Part shown: piece by piece, positions 42,410-51,270 of the stretch
How positions within the stretch are numbered: position 1 is the first letter of the stretch
How the letters are laid out: every line of letters starts with the position of its first letter
DNA from: an uncultured Ferrovum sp.
Lineage (GTDB): Bacteria; Pseudomonadota; Gammaproteobacteria; Burkholderiales; Ferrovaceae
Direction of reading: 5' to 3'
NCBI GenBank assembly: GCA_903893215.1
Contig: CAITLJ010000002.1
Coordinates: 1-64,000, forward strand
Length of the DNA: 64,000 nt
Translations under genes and position numbers: made by a program
The notes under the pieces: model-generated
What the model was told of the DNA's origin: nothing
What the model saw: the letters and a program-made list of their open reading frames with translations, nothing else
Database searches by the model: none

Positions 42410-43603
42410 TTACTGCACGGCAATGCCTTGCGCACCCGGCGGCACACCAGCCACGGTGTTCACTCGGGTCAGGCTGCCATCGGGCTCGACATGGAAGCCG
42501 GTGATGTCGCCTGGCGCAGTGGGGTTGGAACCCACCGCCTCGCGCACGTAGAGGAACTCGCCGTCGCGCGTGATGCCCAGGTCGAGTGCCGAGGCGCTGA
42601 GCGCTGCCGCCACCCCGTTGATCAGGCTGAGCGTGCCGTTTGCGCCGACAGAGAAACTTCCGATCGTGCCCGTTCCCGCGTTGCCGGTGTACGCATAGGC
42701 ACCGTCCGGCGTCGTGATCAGCCAGCACGGGGCAGTCTGACCGTTCAACGACACCGATTGGCTGATGGGCTTGAGGGTTGCGGCATGGCCGATGTCGTAA
42801 GAGGACGCGCTACCGGATCCGGCTTCGGCGACCAGCAGGTAGCCGCGATGGGAAATTGCAAAACCGAACGGCACCTTGCCGGGGGCGGCGACAGCAAGGG
42901 TCTTGCCATGGGACGCGTAGCCGGCCGCATCCAGCGCGAAGCTGTCGATGGTGTTGGTACCTTTTTCCGTCACGATCAATGATTCGCTGTCCGGACCAAT
43001 CGCCACTTCACCCGGTGCAGCGTTAGTGCCACCCGGCAAGGCCACGGTCGAATTCGGCAGCGCGCGCAGGCGGCCCTGCGCAGCATCCAGCCGAAAACCG
43101 CTGACGTTGGGAGTTCCCGCGGCATTCACCGCATAAACCAGATTGCCACGCACCGCAAGGCCTGTCGGCTTGACGCCGCCAGACGGCACCTTGTCGAGCA
43201 GCTCCAGGCGGTCGCCTTCGGCACGAAACAGAGAAATGTCGTTGCTGCCCGCGTTGACCGCCAGCAGCAGCCCATCCTTGTAGATGACCGAGTTTTGTGA
43301 GGCAAGCGGATCGATGCCAGCGGCGCCAGCGGGGGGCGGTGGCGTGATGGTGCCCAGACCACCGGTCGGTACGCTCTGCGCGAACGTCAGCGTGCCATCG
43401 GCAGCACGATGGTAGACCTCGACAGAATTGCCGGCGGCCTGATTGGACAGCACATAGACGGCGCCGCCCTGAGCGGCCTGTGCCAGTTGCGTGCCACCGA
43501 GCAGTGCCAGGGCGGCGGCGACCATGACGGCCATACGTTTGGCGGGGGACCGCGTGCTGGCGATACGGTGCGAAATGCTGCGGGCGTGGTTGTGCTTGAT
43601 CAT
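42410..43603 (-). CDS. Exported lactonase-like beta-propeller protein
   Basis: A 397-residue protein; the ATG at 43603 follows AGGAGAAAGGA. A long N-terminus with Arg and His precedes a hydrophobic core ending 'GGTQLAQAAQGG', a signal peptide of about 45 residues. The rest is a seven-bladed propeller of the 6-phosphogluconolactonase/carboxymuconate-cyclase type: repeated 'G.VYVLSNQA.GNSVEVY', 'NLVYAVNAAGTPNVSGFRLD', 'ESLIVTEKGTNTIDSFALD' and 'AYAYTGNAGTGTIGSFSV'. Secreted members usually have no proven enzyme activity and may bind ligands or cell-surface partners. Its neighbours are signalling genes, which does not clarify its role. Confidence 0.82.
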   Translation of the reverse strand: MIKHNHARSISHRIASTRSPAKRMAVMVAAALALLGGTQLAQAAQGGAVYVLSNQAAGNSVEVYHRAADGTLTFAQSVPTGGLGTITPPPPAGAAGIDPLASQNSVIYKDGLLLAVNAGSNDISLFRAEGDRLELLDKVPSGGVKPTGLAVRGNLVYAVNAAGTPNVSGFRLDAAQGRLRALPNSTVALPGGTNAAPGEVAIGPDSESLIVTEKGTNTIDSFALDAAGYASHGKTLAVAAPGKVPFGFAISHRGYLLVAEAGSGSASSYDIGHAATLKPISQSVSLNGQTAPCWLITTPDGAYAYTGNAGTGTIGSFSVGANGTLSLINGVAAALSASALDLGITRDGEFLYVREAVGSNPTAPGDITGFHVEPDGSLTRVNTVAGVPPGAQGIAVQ

Positions 43604-43738
43604 GATTTTTCCTTTCTCCTGGTGGGGGATGGGCATGCCGCTGTCACCTGCCCGTGCGGGTCGACTGCACAGCTGCGCGACATGTGAGTCAGTCGCGCCA
43701 GGCGGCCCGTCCTTACAGAGATATTCAGAAAAATTTAG

Positions 43739-45877
43739 TCAGCCACACGCTGCAGCACCCACCAAGGCCGGAACATCCAGCGGCGCGGGATCCGGTTCCT
43801 CCGGGAAAAACTGGGTGATCGGCACGGGTTTACCAAACAGATAGCCCTGAAAGATGCAGCACCCCTCCTTCAGCAGGACATCCCGCTGCGTTTCAGTTTC
43901 GATCCCCTCAGCGACGACGACCATCTTCAAACGATTCGCCAGAAAGAACATGAACCGCACCAAATCGCCATCTCTCCCGCCTTCGGTCAGCTCTGCCACG
44001 AAGCTGCGGTCGATCTTGAGCTCATCCAGGGGCAGCCGCTTGAGATAGTTGAGCGAGGAATACCCGGTGCCGAAATCATCGATGCAGAACCGTATGCCGC
44101 GATGCCGCAGACTGCTGATGGTTGCGACGATCGGCTCAAAATCGCCGAGTAACAGACTTTCGGTGATTTCCAGCTTCAGGCGATCAGCGCGCGCCCCGGT
44201 CGCGTCGAGGATGCGCAACACCTGCGCCATAAAGTCGGGCTGGCGGAATTGCACCGCACTCACGTTCACGGACATGGTCAGGTCGCGCGTGGCCGGGTCA
44301 GCCTGCCACGCAGTCAACTGGGCGCAAGCGGTGTGAAGCACCCAATTGCCAATTGGCACGATCAATCCATTTTTTTCGGCGACTGGTATGAATTTGTCAG
44401 GCGGCACCGGGGGCCCGCCGGTCGGATACCATCGCAGCAGAGCCTCAGCACCAAGGATCACGCCCTGGGCATTGACTTGAGGCTGGTAGTGCAGTTGCAG
44501 CTCCCTGTTCTCAAGTGCACAGCGCAGGCTTGATTCCATATTGACCCGCTCAAGAAACTCAGTCCGGATAGCAACATTAAAGGCGCAAACCATGTTGCGG
44601 CCAGATGATTTGGCCTGATAAAGCGCCATATCGACCTCCTTCAGCAACTCGCTGACGGAAGTCGTTGCTGCAGAGAAGATTGCCGTGCCAATACTGGGGG
44701 TCAACAGATAGGTGGACTCACCAACCTCAAATGGCTCACGCAGCCGGGCCAGCAGATGCCGGGCGACCGCGTCGACGCGCTCTGCGGCTTCGCCGACAGA
44801 GGTAGCCATATTGCCCAGAGACGCCAAAAACTCATCGCCACCAATACGCGCGAGCGTGTCGCACTCGCGCAGGCAATGTTTCAGGCGCTGGCCAAATTCA
44901 ATCAGGAGCTGATCGCCAAAAGTGTGCCCACGCGTATCGTTGATGATCTTGAAGTGGTCTATATCAATCAGCATGACGCCAGCCAGATCGCCGCCAGCGC
45001 GAATCTCTGCCGATATTTGATCGAGCCGCCGCATGATCTGGCGACGGTTAGCCAGGTTGGTCAGTGAATCCGTCAATGCCAAGCGTTCTGCCAGCTCTTG
45101 CGCCTGTTTCAGTTCGGTGATGTCCGTGCGCACGCCAACAATCCCGCCGTTTTTGGTCGGTCGCTCGGACACTTGCAACCACTTTCCGTCCGCAAACCGA
45201 ATCTGGCGCAGGTCGCCGCCTGGTCGGCGGTGGCGGCGCGTGCGCTCGGCCACCCAGGCCTCAAGATCACCACCGAACTCAGGCTCAATCATCTCGCCGC
45301 GAGTCAGGACCGAGCTCCGGACCAGATCAGCAAACGTCCAGCCCTGGATGTCGGAAAACCTGTTGAACGGCGTAAAGGTGCCCGCATACGCCTGATTGCA
45401 AAGGATGAGCCGGTCATCCTGGTCAAACAATCCAAATGCATCGCGGATACTTTCGATTGCGTCCTGCATGGATTCCTTCCACGCATTTGCAGCATCCAAC
45501 TCGAGCGATTTATGGGTCTCGGTAAGGTCGACCTGAATCCCGAGGAAATTTGTGATCAGCCCCGCCTGGTTGCGCAGCGGCGTCAGGCTGAGTCGGTTCC
45601 AGAATGTGCTGCCATCCTTACGATAGTTGAGCAGTTCAACCGTGATGGCCTGCTCAAGCACAATCGCCTGGCGCAGCCGCATCCGGGTATCGGCTGCGGT
45701 TTCCGGTCCGGAGAGAAAGCGACAGTCATGACCAATGATCTCGGCGCGAGAGTAACCGGTCATCCGCAGGAACGCCTCATTGCAGAAGCTGATCGGCTGT
45801 TTGCCACCCACGGCATCCGTGATCACGATGCCGTGTGGCGACAATTCGACGGCTGCAGTCAGCAAACTGATATCCAA
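43739..45877 (-). CDS. LOV-PAS-GGDEF-EAL c-di-GMP signalling protein
   Basis: A 712-residue cytoplasmic protein. Residues 1-125 are a LOV-type PAS: 'NEAFLRMTGYSRAEIIGHDCRFL' with photoactive Cys52, flavin-binding Asn84 (in 'NYRKDG') and Asn94 (in 'FWN'), and Gln115 in 'GIQVDLTE'. The core motif is DCRFLS instead of NCRFLQ. A second PAS covers about 140-255. GGDEF domain: intact GGDEF at 346-350 and inhibitory RxxD at 337-340. EAL domain: EAL at 478-480, 'NVSAVQF', 'KLEITESLL', 'DDFGTGYSSLNYL', 'KIDRSFV' and 'VVAEGIETE', all catalytic residues kept. It can therefore both make and degrade c-di-GMP, with blue light as likely input. It stands alone, divergent from nothing, with an imperfect palindrome upstream. 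Confidence 0.9.
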   Translation of the reverse strand: MDISLLTAAVELSPHGIVITDAVGGKQPISFCNEAFLRMTGYSRAEIIGHDCRFLSGPETAADTRMRLRQAIVLEQAITVELLNYRKDGSTFWNRLSLTPLRNQAGLITNFLGIQVDLTETHKSLELDAANAWKESMQDAIESIRDAFGLFDQDDRLILCNQAYAGTFTPFNRFSDIQGWTFADLVRSSVLTRGEMIEPEFGGDLEAWVAERTRRHRRPGGDLRQIRFADGKWLQVSERPTKNGGIVGVRTDITELKQAQELAERLALTDSLTNLANRRQIMRRLDQISAEIRAGGDLAGVMLIDIDHFKIINDTRGHTFGDQLLIEFGQRLKHCLRECDTLARIGGDEFLASLGNMATSVGEAAERVDAVARHLLARLREPFEVGESTYLLTPSIGTAIFSAATTSVSELLKEVDMALYQAKSSGRNMVCAFNVAIRTEFLERVNMESSLRCALENRELQLHYQPQVNAQGVILGAEALLRWYPTGGPPVPPDKFIPVAEKNGLIVPIGNWVLHTACAQLTAWQADPATRDLTMSVNVSAVQFRQPDFMAQVLRILDATGARADRLKLEITESLLLGDFEPIVATISSLRHRGIRFCIDDFGTGYSSLNYLKRLPLDELKIDRSFVAELTEGGRDGDLVRFMFFLANRLKMVVVAEGIETETQRDVLLKEGCCIFQGYLFGKPVPITQFFPEEPDPAPLDVPALVGAAACG

Positions 45878-45951
45878 GGCGCCCCCCTCTGATGCCGGCT
45901 ACTGCCGCTTACCCATCGGCCAGGGCCGCAGGTCACGCCAAAACGTGCGCA

Positions 45952-45974
45952 ATACCGTACTCCAGTATGGGTAT
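45952..45974. promoter_or_regulatory. Imperfect inverted repeat upstream of the LOV-GGDEF-EAL gene
   Basis: ATACCGTACT and AGTATGGGTAT, separated by CC, are complementary except for one mismatch and one extra base. The element lies 75 bases upstream of the start codon in the otherwise gene-free 229 bases before the LysR gene end. It may be an operator or part of a promoter; no regulator is suggested by sequence. Confidence 0.35.
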
Positions 45975-46106
45975 AGACAGGCAAAAGAAAAAGTGTTTTT
46001 CTGCCGACTTTGATGCGCGCAAGCACAGTGCGTGTTCAGGCCGGGCGGCAGTTGCGGCCAATCCGTCCGCTGCTGTCAGCCGGCGCAATGCCGCTTTGCC
46101 ACCAGC

Positions 46107-46997
46107 TCAGGTGTCTGGCGCACCCGCCAGCAGACGCTCAAGCACTTCGATGCGATGGCGCCGCGGCGTGGTGATCGCATAGAAACGCTCCTGCAGCGCC
46201 GCTGACTGGCCAACCGCCACCAGCAGTCCCGCACGCAACTCATCCTGCACTACCACTTCCGGTAGCAGGGTAAGCCAGCCACTGTCGCGCGCAATCAGGC
46301 GCAGCATCGCCATGTCGTCTACCTCGGCGCGCAGCCTGGGACTGACACCTGCCGTGACGCAGAGCGCATCAAACTGCGTGCGCAAGGCATGGCGTGGTCC
46401 CGGCAGAGCAACATCCAGGCCATCCAGGTCTTCCGGAATGCGCAGTCGTTGTGCCGCCCACTGGCTGGCAGGACCAACCAGCGAGATGTGCTGGCTGCCC
46501 AAAAACCGGCAGTGCAAAGGTCGTTCGGGATCCGCGGGCACCGTCTCGTTGGCCAACACCACATCCAGCTGGTGCTGCACCAGCCGCGCCAGCAGTCCCT
46601 CGAGCAGACCGGACTCCAGCGTCAAGACCACGGCGGGGTCGGTGAGCGCCGGGCGAATCCAGTTTTCCTGATAATTGCGCGACAGCGTGGCCACGCTGCC
46701 CACCCGCAGGCGGGCAATCCCGGCGGAACGGCCTTGCAGACGCCCCAACATTTCGTGGCCTAGGCCAAAGATATTGTCGGCATACGCCTGCACCAGCTGT
46801 CCCGCATCGGTCAGCACCAGCCGGCGGCCCTCCCGTCTGAACAAATCCTCGCCAATCCGCTCCTCCAACTGTCGGATCTGGGCAGAAAGTGCGGATTGGG
46901 AGGTGTTCAACTCCCCTGCGGCGCGCGTCAGATGCCCGAGTTTGGCAACCCGCCAGAAATAGAACAGATGATGAAAGTTGAGTTGACTGAGGTTCAA
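46107..46997 (-). CDS. LysR-family regulator of the dab inorganic-carbon operon
   Basis: A 296-residue LysR-type protein. Helix-turn-helix at residues 18-60: 'GHLTRAAGELNTSQSALSAQIRQLEERIGEDLFRREGRRLVLT'-type sequence. The opening 'NLSQLNFHHLFYFWRVAKLG' resembles the NhaR-like branch rather than CbbR. The effector domain (about 92-290) begins 'ARLRVGSVATLSRNYQ'. It is divergent from dabB with only 98 bases between the starts, the classical LysR arrangement, so it probably controls dabBA in response to carbon dioxide, bicarbonate or a metabolite. The effector is not readable from sequence. Confidence 0.88.
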   Translation of the reverse strand: MNLSQLNFHHLFYFWRVAKLGHLTRAAGELNTSQSALSAQIRQLEERIGEDLFRREGRRLVLTDAGQLVQAYADNIFGLGHEMLGRLQGRSAGIARLRVGSVATLSRNYQENWIRPALTDPAVVLTLESGLLEGLLARLVQHQLDVVLANETVPADPERPLHCRFLGSQHISLVGPASQWAAQRLRIPEDLDGLDVALPGPRHALRTQFDALCVTAGVSPRLRAEVDDMAMLRLIARDSGWLTLLPEVVVQDELRAGLLVAVGQSAALQERFYAITTPRRHRIEVLERLLAGAPDT

Positions 46998-47095
46998 TGT
47001 TCTGTTTTTAATATCAAATTGTTCTTTATATTCTATTTTACGGAATCTTCAATCACAAGCATTATCGTCCTCACCAACTTGATCAGGAATCGGCG
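46998..47095. promoter_or_regulatory. LysR-dabB divergent promoter region
   Basis: A 98-base, very AT-rich stretch between the two start codons, unlike the surrounding GC-rich genes. TGTTCT occurs twice (46998-47003 and 47020-47025), 22 bases apart, about two helical turns, a possible LysR binding arrangement. AGGAATC before the dabB ATG is its ribosome-binding site. Confidence 0.5.
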
Positions 47096-48685
47096 ATGGA
47101 TACTTTCGGGCTGGCCGGATCTGTGTGTGCCTTGGCACCAGTCACCTTGATGGCAATCCTTGCAGGATTGACGCAACTGCGTCGGGTCACATTGCCCGGA
47201 CTATGGGTCCTGTTCCAGGCGCTTTCATTTGCCATACTGGCAGGCACCGGCATTTGCCTCTGGTTGGGCAGAGAGGGCGCGCATTGGCCAGGCGGAGCAA
47301 CAGCAGGCACGCTCAGTCTGGTGGTGGCCTTGCTGGTGCAGTCGCTCGGTGCAGTGATTGGCGCCTTTTCTGCGCGTTATCTGCAGGGAGAACCCGGCCA
47401 GCGCCGTTATGTCGCGGCACTGGCCATGGTGCTTGCGGGCGTGCACTTGCTGCTGATGGCAGATCACTGGCTGCTGCTGATTGCCGCCTGGGCATTCGTG
47501 GGGATTGCACTGCAGGACCTGCTGTGCTTCTACCCGGATCGCCCTTTCGCACGTCTTGCTGCCCACAAGAAGCAGATCGCCGACCGGGTGGCCGACGGGC
47601 TGCTGCTGGGTGCCGCCGCGCTGGCATGGCTGGAAGTCGGCAGCGGCTCGCTCTCCGCCTTGTGGAACCATATTGCGCTGCATGGCCTGTCTGCGTCCCT
47701 GCAGATGAGTGCAGTCCTGCTTGCCCTGGCCGTGATCCTTCGCACGGCTTTACTGCCCGTGCACGGGTGGCTGATCCAGGTGATGGAAGCGCCGACCCCC
47801 GTCTCGGCCCTGTTGCATGCGGGAGTGGTCAATCTGGGCGGTTTTGTGCTGATCCGCTTCGCGCCCTTGCTTGCACAGTCCGTTCCGGCGCGTTGCCTGC
47901 TTCTGGCATTCGGGCTTGCGACTGCCGCGATGGCTGGCATGGTGACGCTCACCCGGGTCAGCATCAAGGTCCGGTTGGCGTGGTCCACCGTCGCCCAGAT
48001 GGGCTTCATGCTGCTTGAGTGTGCCGTCGGCCTATACACCCTGGCCGCCCTGCACCTGTTGGGTCATTCGCTGTACAAGGCCCACGCCTTCCTGTCGGCA
48101 TCGGGCGCAGTGCGTCAGACCCGCCTGCAGGCCTTACGTGGTGCGTCATCACCGCTTGCCGTCAGCCTCTGGCTGGCGCCAGTCCTGACGATTTGCAGCG
48201 TGTTCTCGGTAAGCTTGCTGGCTGGCCATACGACTTGGCCTTGGTGGTGGTGTGTGGTGCTTGGCGTCGCGTGGGCGCCGCTCTTGTGGCTACCGGCCAC
48301 GCCAATGGACTGGCAGGCATTCAGTCTCAAGGTCTTGTCTGGGGTGCTGATGGCGGTCGGTCTGACCATGGCCGCACTAACGGCACACGCACTGCCGCTT
48401 GGCCTCCGCGACGCCCCGCAAGAGGGGCCAGGTCGGATCGCAATGATCAGCATGGCGGCCCTGTATGCCTTTCAGATACTGCTGCAAACGCGGCCGCAAA
48501 GTCTTGCGCAATGGCGACGTTGGACCTATGCCGGGTTTTATCTGGACGAGGCCTACACGCGCCTGGCGCTGACCCTCTGGCCAACGCAATGGACGCCCGC
48601 GTCTTCCGCCCAGGCGCCCCCCCAAGCCGTGACACCGCCTCTGGCGGGAGCGTCCACTGAACTGGCCAACAGGAGTGCCGCATGA
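47096..48685 (+). CDS. dabB: DabB, proton-conducting membrane subunit of the inorganic-carbon transporter
   Basis: A 529-residue membrane protein with about 14 helices, related to NuoL/MrpA antiporter-like subunits of complex I. Recognisable features: 'SLVVALLVQSLGAVIGAFSARYLQGEPGQRRY', 'HWLLLIAAWAFVGIALQDLLCFY', 'LPVHGWLIQVMEAPTPVSALLHAGVVNLGGFVL' with the conserved His/Lys-rich core, and 'HLLGHSLYKAHAFLSASGAV'. No other complex I genes are near; the next gene encodes DabA, which defines this as DabB. The pair couples proton (or cation) flow to hydration of carbon dioxide to bicarbonate. The stop overlaps the dabA start by four bases. Confidence 0.92.
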   Translation: MDTFGLAGSVCALAPVTLMAILAGLTQLRRVTLPGLWVLFQALSFAILAGTGICLWLGREGAHWPGGATAGTLSLVVALLVQSLGAVIGAFSARYLQGEPGQRRYVAALAMVLAGVHLLLMADHWLLLIAAWAFVGIALQDLLCFYPDRPFARLAAHKKQIADRVADGLLLGAAALAWLEVGSGSLSALWNHIALHGLSASLQMSAVLLALAVILRTALLPVHGWLIQVMEAPTPVSALLHAGVVNLGGFVLIRFAPLLAQSVPARCLLLAFGLATAAMAGMVTLTRVSIKVRLAWSTVAQMGFMLLECAVGLYTLAALHLLGHSLYKAHAFLSASGAVRQTRLQALRGASSPLAVSLWLAPVLTICSVFSVSLLAGHTTWPWWWCVVLGVAWAPLLWLPATPMDWQAFSLKVLSGVLMAVGLTMAALTAHALPLGLRDAPQEGPGRIAMISMAALYAFQILLQTRPQSLAQWRRWTYAGFYLDEAYTRLALTLWPTQWTPASSAQAPPQAVTPPLAGASTELANRSAA

Positions 48686-51234
48686 TCGAACTGGCAAGCG
48701 GGAACACACCCATGGCCAAAGCGGACCAGATACAGGCCGCTCCAGACCTTGCAGCATTGCATGCTGCGATCGGAGAAGCCTGCAGCCAGGCCTGCCGGGC
48801 GATTGCGCCCGCCTGGCCGCTGGACCGGGCGATTGCTGTCAATCCGCATTGGTCACGGATCCATCTGCCGGTGCGTCGGGTGGCCGCACGGATGGCGGTG
48901 CTCGGCGGTATCCAGGTTTTTCCCCCGCGAGATCAGCAACTGCGGGCTTGGCGCGAGGGACGGATTTGCGCCGCCGACCTGGCACTCGCCGTGCGACAGT
49001 CACCGGAGGCGCATGCCGCCAGCCTGACCGCTGACCAGTGCCTGGATGCCCTTCATGCAAGCGCTCCAGCGGCCCGCTTGCCGCTTTTGATCGATGTGCT
49101 CGACAACGACCCCGATCGCCATACGCGGCTATCGTGGCGGGACGCCATCACACACCAGGTCAGCCAGACCTGTGCCGCTTACTTCGATCAACATCAGGCC
49201 ATCTGGCAACCAGAACGCACCCAGGGCTTGTATGGCTTCTGGCGCGACACCCTGCAGCACGATCACGGCATTGGCCTGCTGATGGGCTTGCCACGCATGG
49301 CACACGCCGTCGCGGCCCTGCCGGTCAATGCCGTCGAGGCAGAGCGCTGGGTGATGCAGCGTCTGGGGCTATCACAGGCCATCTGGGCGGACTACCTTGA
49401 GTCGGTGCTGCTAACGGTCAACGGTTGGGCCTCCTGGTGCGCTTATCTGGCCTGGCAGACAGGCCTGGACGGACAAAAAAATGACGCTGACCTGCGCGAG
49501 TTGCTGGCGATCCGGCTAGCCTGGGGTGCCTTGCTGCTGGAGTGCAAGGACGATGGCGCGGGCCAGCAGGCATTTGTCGCGCTTCAGCAGGCCTGGGGCC
49601 GTGCCACTGTGCTGTTGCAGGAGACGGAACAGGCGCTGCTGGTTGACGAGGTCTGGCAACTTGCGCTGGAAGTTGCTTATCAGCGAGGCCTGGCGCAACG
49701 GTTGACCGCCACCCGCAGTCGCGCTGGTTTGCAACAAACCATCGAAGTCCAGGCCGCCTTTTGCATCGACGTGCGCAGCGAGCCTATGCGCCGCGCCCTC
49801 GAGGCGACAGGGCCCGGCGTGCAGACACTCGGTTTTGCAGGCTTCTTTGGCCTGCCGGTCGCGTATACACCCTTGGCGACGGACGCCCGGCGGCCACAGT
49901 TGCCAGGTTTGCTGGCCCCTTCGATGACGGTGGGGGACTGCATCGTGAGTGCCGAATCCACCGCACGCAGCGCCGATACTGCACGGCAACGTGCCGCGAT
50001 GCGCGCCCGTCAGACGCGCTTTGCCATCACGAATCAGTGGGCGGCTGCCAGCCGCTGGCCGGGCGCAGCCTTTCCTTTTGTAGAGGCCACCGGATTGGGC
50101 TATCTGGCCAAGCTCGGAAATTGGCTGCGCCCAAGCCGGCACGCGCGGATCAAGGACGACCTGAACGGGCTACCTGCCCGTTACCGTGCAATCTGTCGGC
50201 CCCGGCTGTCAGGACTGGACCTGCAGGCGAAGGTGGTGCTTGCAGAGCGGACGCTCCACGCCATGGGACTGACGGACGGTCTCGCGCCGCTGGTGCTCCT
50301 GGTCGGACACGGCAGTCAGTCCGAAAACAATGCCCATGCGGCCGCCCTGGACTGTGGTGCCTGTTGTGGACAGACCGGCGAGGTCAATGCGCGCAGTCTG
50401 GCGCACCTGCTTAACGAACCAGAGGTGCGCCGCGGGCTGCAAGCGCGCGGGCTGCCGATCCCGGAATCCACCGTGTTTGTGGCCGCCTTGCACAACACCA
50501 CCACCGATGAGATCGAAGGCTTTGATCTCGACCTTCTGCCGTCAGAGGGTCTGGCGCGCTGGGAGCGCATGCGACCGATATTTCGCAAGGCCGGCGACCT
50601 GGTACGCCGTGAACGGGCGCCAAGGCTGCAACTTGACCCGCTGGCGTCAGCGGATGCGCTGTTGGGCAGGCTGTGCCGCCGTGCCAACGATGGTGCACAG
50701 ACGCGACCGGAATGGGGGCTGACAGGCAACGCAACATTCCTGATCGCGCCCAGGCACAGAAGCCTGGGCCTTGTTCTCGACGGGCGCAGTTTTCTGCACG
50801 ACTATGATGCCAGCCGGGATCAAAGTGGCAGCCTGCTGGAATTGCTGATGACCGCGCCGATGGTGGTCGCACACTGGATCAACTGGCAGTACCACGCATC
50901 CACCTGCGACCCGCTACGACTGGGGAGTGGCAACAAGTTGCTGCACAACGTGGTGGGCGGCTGTCTGGGCGTATTCGAAGGCAACGGTGGCGATCTGCGT
51001 ATCGGGCTGCCCCGCCAATCGCTGCATGACGGCGAGCGCTGGGTCCATGAACCCCTGCGGCTGACCGTGGTGATCGATGCGCCGCAGGCGTCGATCACCA
51101 CGGTGATCGGCAAGCATGCGGCCGTAAAGCACCTTGTGGAGAATGGCTGGCTGCACCTCTGGCGCTTCGGAAGCACCGGTTTGGAGCGTTACGCACGCGG
51201 CGCCTGGTTGCCGGTGCGCCTGGCGCTCGAATGA
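48682..51234 (+). CDS. dabA: DabA, DUF2309 carbonic-anhydrase-like subunit of the inorganic-carbon transporter
   Basis: An 850-residue soluble or peripheral protein of the DUF2309 family. The zinc site expected from Halothiobacillus DabA (Cys351, Asp353, His524, Cys539) is conserved: Cys361 and Asp363 in 'FCIDVRSEPMRRALE', His543 in 'LVGHGSQSENN' and Cys558 in 'LDCGACCGQTGE', with the same 15-residue spacing between the last two. DabA resembles beta-carbonic anhydrases and, bound to DabB, turns carbon dioxide into trapped bicarbonate one way. It starts by ATGA overlap with dabB. No RuBisCO or carboxysome gene is in the window, so the carbon may serve anaplerotic carboxylation or autotrophy encoded elsewhere. 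Confidence 0.95.
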   Translation: MIELASGNTPMAKADQIQAAPDLAALHAAIGEACSQACRAIAPAWPLDRAIAVNPHWSRIHLPVRRVAARMAVLGGIQVFPPRDQQLRAWREGRICAADLALAVRQSPEAHAASLTADQCLDALHASAPAARLPLLIDVLDNDPDRHTRLSWRDAITHQVSQTCAAYFDQHQAIWQPERTQGLYGFWRDTLQHDHGIGLLMGLPRMAHAVAALPVNAVEAERWVMQRLGLSQAIWADYLESVLLTVNGWASWCAYLAWQTGLDGQKNDADLRELLAIRLAWGALLLECKDDGAGQQAFVALQQAWGRATVLLQETEQALLVDEVWQLALEVAYQRGLAQRLTATRSRAGLQQTIEVQAAFCIDVRSEPMRRALEATGPGVQTLGFAGFFGLPVAYTPLATDARRPQLPGLLAPSMTVGDCIVSAESTARSADTARQRAAMRARQTRFAITNQWAAASRWPGAAFPFVEATGLGYLAKLGNWLRPSRHARIKDDLNGLPARYRAICRPRLSGLDLQAKVVLAERTLHAMGLTDGLAPLVLLVGHGSQSENNAHAAALDCGACCGQTGEVNARSLAHLLNEPEVRRGLQARGLPIPESTVFVAALHNTTTDEIEGFDLDLLPSEGLARWERMRPIFRKAGDLVRRERAPRLQLDPLASADALLGRLCRRANDGAQTRPEWGLTGNATFLIAPRHRSLGLVLDGRSFLHDYDASRDQSGSLLELLMTAPMVVAHWINWQYHASTCDPLRLGSGNKLLHNVVGGCLGVFEGNGGDLRIGLPRQSLHDGERWVHEPLRLTVVIDAPQASITTVIGKHAAVKHLVENGWLHLWRFGSTGLERYARGAWLPVRLALE

Positions 51235-51270
51235 GCTTCAGGCGGTTGTTGCCAAGGCACGGATCTGCGC

